Below are positions 57,526-64,000 of a stretch of 64,000 nt of DNA, piece after piece. Made by a program: the position numbers and the translations under genes. The stretch's first letter is position 1, and the number at the start of each line of letters is the position of its first letter. The notes beneath the pieces are model-generated. The model was not told where the DNA came from. It searched no databases and saw nothing but the letters and a program-made list of their open reading frames with translations. The DNA is from Hansfordia pulvinata (lineage: Eukaryota; Ascomycota; Sordariomycetes; Xylariales), in the NCBI GenBank assembly GCA_006538405.1, contig BJKQ01000007.1:682001-746000 (forward strand), written 5' to 3'.

Positions 57526-58697
57526 TGTCGTCGCGTATTGTGGGAGCAGAAGGAGGGGCGCAGAAAGGGTTCTGCGTTGAAGACTGGTGGCATCCGGCTG
57601 GAAGCCTCCTGAGCCATTCACTGTGGACTGGGGCAGAGCCATAAGTCTGAGATAATAACTTGTACATACCAACCCTAGTTTTATCACTTTGGATTTCTCT
57701 CATGTTTTTGTTTTTCTGAGAATCAAGATGACGCAGACGAGGACGATACCCGAGTTAATTCATTCACTTCATAATTCCGTTTGTTTTCGGTGACCAATGT
57801 CATCTTATGCCGCTGCCACTCAGCAAGCATGGGACGTTTGAGCCGTGCCGTGCCCTGATCATGCCATGGAGCTGTTGCCACTGAGCGTAACAGATATCTG
57901 CGGGGTCTCGCCATGCGTTCAGTGTCACGCATAGCACCACGCACGGTCTTATGGAAAGCTGGTCATCGATGCACCATGGTCATGGGTTCACTGCGGGCGG
58001 CCGCCTGCCATCGACTGGTGGCGCGGAGTGCGCCACAGTTCACCGATAAAAAGGATATTGAGAGAAATGTCTGCGCCCAGAGCACGCGAAACAGGAGGGC
58101 AGAGAGTGCCCGGACCTGCAGTTGTCCCCCTGGCAGTCAAGCATGCTCTCCCAATCGCTGCATCCCCGCGAGAGAAAAAGAGCGGATGGTCGCCGACCTT
58201 TTCCCAGCTCTGTCAGGGGTCGAGAGGCACCGTCAGTTCTGCCGGGTCCCCGTCGAGCCGCGTCGCCACCGGGTAGGTAGCCAAGTGAAAGCTCCGGGGG
58301 GTGGGCGAGCGAAGCACTATGCTTGGGAACAGGGCGAGGCGACTCGCGAGATTGGCGCGGCGACCGGGATTCGGCGACCACGCTGCGGCGCCGCTGTGAA
58401 TTCCGCAAATAGCTCCACGCCACGTACAAGGCGCGCGACGAGCCCAGCAAGGCCTCGGCAAAGCCAAGAGACACACAAGGCACCACTGGAATCATTATTG
58501 AAGGCGCTCGCTCCAGTGGCCAGCCGGCGGGCTGACATTTGATATGTTTCCCTCCTTTCCCGACCAAGTTCCCCAGTCTACTAAAAGAGCTCGAGGTTTC
58601 GCGCTCGTCTCAGTCTCGGTACGCAGTCAGTTCAAGCTGCTTATCTATTCTTACCCGAGTCCGCCTCTCCAACAAACGCAAGCCCAGTGTTTCCAAG
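57526..58697. other. Intergenic stretch
   Basis: 3' flank of the WW-like gene and 5' flank of the secreted-protein candidate. No gene recognised. Confidence 0.5.
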
Positions 58698-59181
58698 ATG
58701 CGCTTCCTCCTGTCCCTGTGCGCCCTGGTCGCAGCCGTGTCCGCGCTGCCTTCCGGCACCGGCTCCGAGGAGGCCGTCGGGTCGGGTTCTCTTTCAGCTC
58801 GGTCGGCAAGCGGCGGCGTGACGGGAGGCCATCTCTTCGCCCGACTACCCACCTTGGACCGGTTCGCTCCCCCTCCCCCCCTTTCAAGCCAGGGCGCAAA
58901 ACTTGAAGCAGCCAGTGAGGCCCCGGCGAATGAATGCTGACTAGCACAACCACGGCTACAGGACCTTCAACATGATAGACCCCAAGTACAGGGAGGCCTT
59001 CCTTGACGAGGGCCCGGACGACCAAGAGTTGGTCAGGAAGAGCTTCGGCCTCCTCGCCAAGACGGATGCCATCGGTGCTTGGGAAGAGTTTATGGCACAG
59101 CTGGTCGAGATGAGGGAGGACCGGCGCCTGGCCCCCTGCCCCAGGAAGCGCTCGATTACGTGGTCCCGGGAAACCCGTTAG
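58698..59181 (+). CDS. Small secreted protein candidate (exon join unresolved)
   Basis: ATG at 58698 opens a clear signal peptide (MRFLLSLCALVAAVSALP) and a Ser/Gly-rich stretch. That frame closes at 58940. Directly beyond an acceptor (GGCTACAG, ending 58961) begins a well-formed acidic stretch, TFNMIDPKYREAFLDEGPDD, running to the stop at 59181 with helical content. A donor GTGAGG at 58915 and a GCTGAC branch-like site support an intron, but the direct join lands out of frame, so the donor may lie elsewhere, or the C5/C7 runs at 58869-58881 may be miscounted. If right, the mature protein would be about 120 residues. No family recognised. Confidence 0.42.
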
Positions 59182-59520
59182 AATTGCTGATGGCCATGTT
59201 CTCAATGGTAGATCGCTTCGGGGTTGACCACGGCCGATAGCTCCTCCCCCTGCATTCGCGCGGAAGCCCGGCTGGCGTCCTGCTTTCATTGGTCAAGTTT
59301 TGTTAGAGGATGATCTCGAGGAAGGCTTTGGCCTGGGTCACCAGACCATAGCCGACTGTTGTGAAAGAGAATTGAAAGAGAGTAGGGGGGGTTGGAGATA
59401 CCCCATGGGCTCGAATCTGGTCGTCCCTGGATGGCGAGTATCTGTGACAGACAAGCCAGAAAGTTAATGTGATCATAGTTGAAGATAATCAACAGTTTCC
59501 TCATCAAGTCATTTGAGAAA
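59182..59520. other. Short intergenic stretch before the tRNA
   Basis: Nothing recognised apart from the upstream flank of the tRNA gene. Confidence 0.5.
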
Positions 59521-59606
59521 TCTCGATTGGTCTAGTGGTCAGGATATCCGCTTGTCAACACAAGCACTAATCGCGGATGGCCGGGGTTCGATTCCCCGAT
59601 CGAGAG
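59521..59606 (+). tRNA. tRNA-Asp (anticodon GTC) with short intron
   Basis: Acceptor stem TCTCGAT (59521-59527) pairs with ATCGAGA (59599-59605), followed by discriminator G. The D arm carries the A box TGGTCTAGTGGTCAGG; the T arm is CGGGG-TTCGATT-CCCCG (59582-59598), containing the B box GGTTCGATTCC. The anticodon stem TCCGC pairs with GCGGA, and the loop reads TT-GTC-A, anticodon GTC for Asp. About 14 bases (near 59559-59572) after position 37 form a canonical-place tRNA intron. The mature tRNA would be about 72 nt. Confidence 0.88.
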
Positions 59607-59952
59607 CATCTTCTTTTGCTCGCTGAGCGAGCATCCACCCTTTTTTTTTTTTCTCTCTAATGGCGCTCCCTTTGTGACGAGACTGGGCAGACTTTCAGTC
59701 ATGGTTCCAACTGAGATGTCCTAGTGCTTAGGTTAGAACTACATTCAAAACCAGCGCAATGATCGATGCCTTGCTTGGGTTTCCCCTCTAGTGTGCATAT
59801 GCCGTTGCACCGGTCTCATGGAAAGGGAATCCAGGTCGACTTGATGTAGGACCAATGCACACCAAGATGTTCCTCTTTATGCCACCCCTCCTTCCGGAGT
59901 CTCCAAAGCCGGTATTGGCAGAGCTCACGGAACGCTGCAACTACCCAGAAGC
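59607..59952. other. Short intergenic stretch after the tRNA
   Basis: Holds the terminator and the 3' flank of the polymerase gene. Confidence 0.5.
59614..59653 (+). terminator. Pol III terminator T runs
   Basis: A T4 run a few bases after the tRNA and a 13-base T run beginning at about 59641 would stop RNA polymerase III. Confidence 0.6.
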
Positions 59953-61834
59953 TTACCCGGTGCAACGCTCCTCAGGTGTCCTCCACTCCAAGCCAAGACC
60001 AGCAAACAGCCGCTTCTCAGCCGTCATCATATCAGGGGCTGGCTCCCGCCCTTGCCCAGCTTCGCGGCTGCTGGGGCCGCTCTCGAGGTCGACCCAGGCC
60101 CCGCCGGTGCCCCGCTGCCGGATCCCGGTGCTGTCGAACCGCAGACCGCGCTCGGCCTTCACGTACCGCCGCAGGTCGCGCTCGAACGTCGTGCCGCCGC
60201 TCCAGCCGACGATCGCGCACCCGACCGTCTGCCAGGGGCTGACGATGATGTCGACGCGGCGATGAGGGTTGGGGTTTTTTCTCCGGCGGCGGCGGCCGTC
60301 CCGGCGTCCGGGTCCTGCCACACGACCAGCGCCTTATCAAGGGTGCAGAAGCCCGAACCGCCGGCGCCGCCGGTCCCGCCCAGCGCAGCGGGTATCTGGC
60401 CGCGCTCGCTATTGGCGCAGCTCATGCTCAGGGTGTGGGTGATGTAGTCTGCGGCCTCGAGAGCGGCGACGAGGCGCTCGACAAAGCGGTCGGTGGCAGA
60501 TGGATCTGGGTGACTGAGCACCACATCGACATCACCACTTGCAGCCTTGCCACGGCGGTAACCGCCAACAATGGTCATCTGAAAACCCGCACCCCCAAGC
60601 CGGCGGGCCTGGGCTAGGATGACGGCTCCGATGGCTTCGACCTCGGCGCGGGGGATCTTGCGCTGCAATTCATCATAGTACTTGACCCCGATCTGTTGTA
60701 CGCGCGACAGAGTCGACCAGCCCTGCTCGACGACGTCGTCAAGGTCGCGCCAGCCGCGGTTGTAAAAGTCACGCGCCGTCGACTCTCCGACGCCCCAGAT
60801 GTTGTAGAAGAGCTGGAGTACGGCGAGCTTGGGGTCTACCTCGGCCGCGTCCACCTCCTCTACACGTCCCGACTCTTTCCACTCGCGCCACAAGCCGGCA
60901 ATCTTACTGCTGCAGCCTGGTAGGCGCTCGACCTCTTCCCACGGGTGAGCAGTGTGAAGAGTTGGCTGGCACTCAGACTTCACTCACCTGGAACCGAGGA
61001 TACTGTGTGAGGGTAGGCGCTCAAAGTGGCGATGGCTGTCGAGTACGCTCGGACGCCGACCTTGTCGTCTTGGAGGGTCCTGATGGCCCTCACCCTCTTG
61101 AGCTGCTCAACGAAAGCCCGGTTGGGGTTGTCAAAGGGGGTGGGTCTCTGGCAAGAGTAGGTCGTGTGCAAATAGGAGGGCACGGCTGGCATCTGCTGGG
61201 CCTGGTCATGTTCCGAAGTTGTCTCTTTCAGCAGAGGGCGTTTCGGTTGCGGCAAGCCTGAAGCCGGTAGGGTCCGGGGATGCGCTGGTGCTGTGGGCTG
61301 AGTGGGATGGTGAGATGGGGATGTGGTGGTACTGTCCCGACGACGATTGTTGCTCTTAGGCGCCGGAGAAGCAGCCGAGGAGCCAGAGCCTGAGTTGGTA
61401 GAAGTGACCTGGCCTTCGTAAACCAGATAGTCGATAAGAGGCAGAACTGTGCCCTTTCGTTCCGACTCAATGAACCAGTCGAGCTTGACCACCTTGACGG
61501 TATGAGAGGGGCTTGTGGAAGAAGAGCGACTGCTCGACGCCGAGGGCTCAGCCGCCGGCGCGGAAAGCCTGGGGCGTTTGGTTGGGGGTGCGCCGTCCAG
61601 CCCGGGGCCCGAGACGAGCTCGGTGGCTGGAGGCGGGATGCCGGCGTCACGGGTGTCAAGATGTCGCTTTCGCAGCTCCCAAGCGGCCCGGGTCTTTTGG
61701 GAGAGCTTGCCAAGTACAACCTGGGCCTCGGCAATTCTGTACGTCAGAGAGGGGATGCGGGCCTCCAGGTCGGCGAGCTCGTCAGCGTTGAGGTGAGTCG
61801 GCAGCAGGAAGATGGTGGGGTAGTTTAAAGCCAT
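59953..61834 (-). CDS. POL4: Family X DNA polymerase, Pol4 type (BRCT plus pol beta-like)
   Basis: Start ATG 61834 (MALNYPTIFLLP); the frame is open further upstream but without support. Exon 1 61834-60988, a 53-nt intron, exon 2 60934-59953; about 609 residues. An N-terminal BRCT domain ends VKLDWFIESERKGTVLP, after a Ser/Pro linker comes the pol beta-like core: HhH (LPGCSSKIAGLW), fingers HhH (IWGVGESTARDFYNRG), the palm motif GGYRRGK and catalytic Asp pair in GDVDVVLSHP, then the third Asp in RRVDIIVSPW. The enzyme fills short gaps in non-homologous end joining and base repair. Between the second and third aspartates the frame changes at GGGGTTTTTT (60271-60280): upstream TAAAAGEK, downstream NPNPHRRVDIIV; one extra base restores a whole catalytic site. 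It is divergent from TFIIE-alpha. Confidence 0.88.
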
Positions 61835-63096
61835 GATGCGGCAGCGACGGAGGCGTCTGTAAGCCCGCGAGCCGGCATGGGATTCCAATGCGGCGGACAC
61901 GCCCTGAGTGACCAGCCCTCCAGGGCCCCCAGCAAGCACGCCGGCGCAGAAAGCGTGAATGGAGGCAAATGGGGATGGAGCAGGTCGGGACCAGGCAGGC
62001 GGGGCGGCTTGCTCGTACTCGTGCTGACCGCCACAGCGAAGCCAGGCACAGCAGCAGAACTGTGCGTCCTGGTTGCGATGTGCTCCAGCAGCCCCAGCAC
62101 TGGTCGGTCTACTGGAAAAAGCACTGCGGTACGAGTATGAGCCCGAGTCGATGGCGGTGTCAACCACCCGAAGTGAGAGGCAGGTAGGTGGTAGGTCCTC
62201 TCGGTACTCATAGCCTCCCGTGCCTCCCGCAGGCAAGAAAGTTGGGACCAGACAGACCTACATAATATCTACGGAGTATTATGTGCGAGTAGCTAAGCCC
62301 GTGCGCGTCATCGGCAGCCGTCATTAGGTAGGTACATGTATGGGGAATGCGGAGCTGATGAGCGACGAGGGGCGCTGATGGCGGCCGTCGATAGCTAATG
62401 AGACCAATTCCCGCCGCCGGAGAGATGAATCTGGGTCTGAGGCGAGGGCGTGACGGAACAAATAAAGTTGAGCTGGACGAGGCCGGCTGGGTACATATAT
62501 CTGCAGGGAAGGGTGAAGTTACACGACCTCAGGCATAGTTGTGAGGCTGGAATACCATGGATTGTTCCTGTGTACCTCGTTCGATAGACGGGGTATCTCA
62601 TTACATAAGGTATGAATACTCGTAGGTCAGTAGGTACATGTAGATGGGAGAAGTTCCAATGGCTCACCACATGTCATGTAACGTCAATGCATGGCAAGCA
62701 CGAGTTGAGCGGATGCGAATTCATCAGAGGGAAGCTGCGAGGCTGCCGAGAAAAGGTGGGGCGGCACTCTGAATTCGCCGGTGCTGACTGTCGAGCTACC
62801 TTCGTATCTCCTACCTGTCCATACGTGCTGGATAGTACCTTACTGAGACTCACACCTTCAACCAATATTTTGCGCGCCCTCAAGTGATCGCTTCCGCCGA
62901 GTCGCCTCCATCCCACTTCCCGAGATTGATGCTTGCTCGGCACTCTTCCGCCTCGCCCTGCGACCTTCTCTGCTCCGATCGTCCGCGCCTCAGGCTTCGC
63001 CAGCTCATCGCCAGCAGCGATAGATGATGATATAACGCTTCTTGGCTCTGCCCATCTCCGCAGTCGGCGCTCGTGGCGCTCACCCCCATCTCCGCC
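61835..63096. other. Divergent promoter region, POL4 and TFA1
   Basis: The two genes start 1.26 kb apart on opposite strands. Short TAGG-type and ACTCGTA-like repeats occur but no further gene is supported. Confidence 0.5.
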
Positions 63097-64000
63097 ATGG
63101 ACATCGCCCAGACCTTTGTGCGCTCCGTCGTCCGCGCCTTCTACAACACAAAGGACCTCGACACCCGCCACATCCTCATCGTCGACGCCCTCATCATACA
63201 CTCGGCTCTTCGCGACGATGACCTATCCTACCTTATGAGCATGAATCTCAAAGACCTCCATCGCATATGCGCCCGCCTCAAGGAGGACCGCTTTCTGCAC
63301 CAGTACGGCCTCTTTCCCGATTCCTCCTGCCCGCCACGGCTGGCCCAGTCCGTGCCAGCACGACTCACCTGCTCACCCTGTTGTCCAGACATGTCCGCCC
63401 CGAGCTGAAGGAAGGCCAGCTGCGCCCCACGAATCGCACTTACTACTACATTGACTATCGCCAGGCCATCGACGCCATCAAGTGGCGCGTTTACCACGTT
63501 GACAAGGAGGTCCAGGGCAACGCCGTGCCCCAGCAGGAAAAGAAGGAGTATTTCTGCGCTCGCTGTCAGGCCGAGTGGACCCAGATGGAGGTTCTCGACA
63601 ACATGCAGCCCGACGGCTTTCACTGCCACCGATGCGACTACATCCTGGTTTCCGACCCCGAACGCCAAGCAGGCGGCCACGAGCAAAGCACTCGCCTCAA
63701 CAACCAGCTCAAGTTCATCACCGAGCTGCTGCCCGAGCTCGACCGCGTCCATATCCCTGACAACAATTTCGAGGTGGCCCACTCCAATGCCCGCCCAGTC
63801 GTCAGGGATGCCCAGAACCAGGTCGCACAGTCCATAGTCGTCGAGCCCGACAAGCCGACTGCCGTCCAGGGTATGGCCAACACTGGCCCCCAGAGCATCG
63901 CCATCAACATCACCGAGGCCAGCGGTCCCTCCGAGGCCGAGCGCCAGGAAGAGGAGGCGCGGCGCCAAAAGCTCGCTGCCCAAAATGCCTTGCCAGAATG
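63097..64000 (+). CDS. TFA1: TFIIE alpha subunit (partial, runs off the window)
   Basis: Exon 1 63097-63302, an 86-nt intron (donor GTACGG, acceptor GTCCAG), exon 2 from 63389 to beyond the end. TFIIE-alpha recruits and stimulates TFIIH at RNA polymerase II promoters. The N-terminal winged helix is visible (FVRSVVRAFYNTKDLDTRH, LKDLHRICARLKEDRFL, then after the intron HVRPELKEGQ and PTNRTYYYIDYRQAID), followed by the zinc ribbon with its four cysteines, CARC and HCHRC (about residues 128-155), and then an acidic/Glu-rich region (SEAERQEEEARRQKL). The C-terminal acidic part lies outside the window. Clean frame and conserved motifs; nuclear, essential. Confidence 0.93.

Noticed and set aside
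5060..60280. Programmed -1 ribosomal frameshifting as the cause of the breaks
   Set aside because: No slippery X-XXY-YYZ heptamer is present at most sites and the genes are unrelated, so I kept sequence compression as the main reading and list frameshifting only as an alternative.

Overview
The window is nuclear DNA of a filamentous ascomycete, most probably a Sordariomycete. The evidence is the GC-rich coding sequence, short introns of about 50-100 nt with GTAAGT-type donors and CTAAC-type branch sites, and close family-level likeness to Sordariomycete Cbf5, ArgJ, derlin, Rfc4, TFIIE-alpha and Nta1-type amidase proteins. Short runs of TAGG/CCTA repeats are scattered between genes. Gene assignments rest on recognition of family motifs and on hand-built exon joins; no database search was possible.

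The left half (0-38 kb) is gene-poor and accessory in character. It carries five same-strand (-) genes for single-pass membrane proteins at 4.2-5.4, 13.4-14.9, 19.7-20.7, 23.1-24.9 and 28.0-29.7 kb. Three have a cysteine-rich ectodomain encoded over exons with conserved phase-1 joins, then one transmembrane helix, a basic stop-transfer patch and a long disordered Ser/Pro/Gln-rich tail. The other two have only helix and tail. This matches a fungal family that some annotations call 'LPXTG-domain-containing protein', whose function is unknown. Among these genes lie a GH43 glycosidase (7.2-8.2 kb), the rRNA pseudouridine synthase Cbf5 (11.0-12.6 kb), a short Nta1-like nitrilase (16.7-18.1 kb), a TPR-like protein at the left edge and two AT-richer orphan genes on the + strand. 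A second, long Nta1-like nitrilase with the same intron positions lies at 35.0-38.2 kb; it has an in-frame TAG inside the catalytic domain.

The right half (43-64 kb) is mostly housekeeping: derlin (ER-associated degradation), mitochondrial ornithine acetyltransferase ArgJ (arginine synthesis), Rfc4 (clamp loader), a small conserved membrane protein, a large WW-like disordered protein, a small secreted protein candidate, an intron-bearing tRNA-Asp, a family X DNA polymerase (Pol4 type) and, running off the right edge, TFIIE-alpha. Pol4 and TFIIE-alpha are divergently transcribed.

A striking technical pattern runs through the window. In six separate genes there are seven places where the reading frame changes without a convincing intron, always in the same direction, and every one is mended by a single extra base in a short homopolymer run. 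One lies between catalytic aspartates of the polymerase. I read these as sequence-compression errors (or, less likely, real mutations), so the genes are annotated as whole CDSs rather than pseudogenes.
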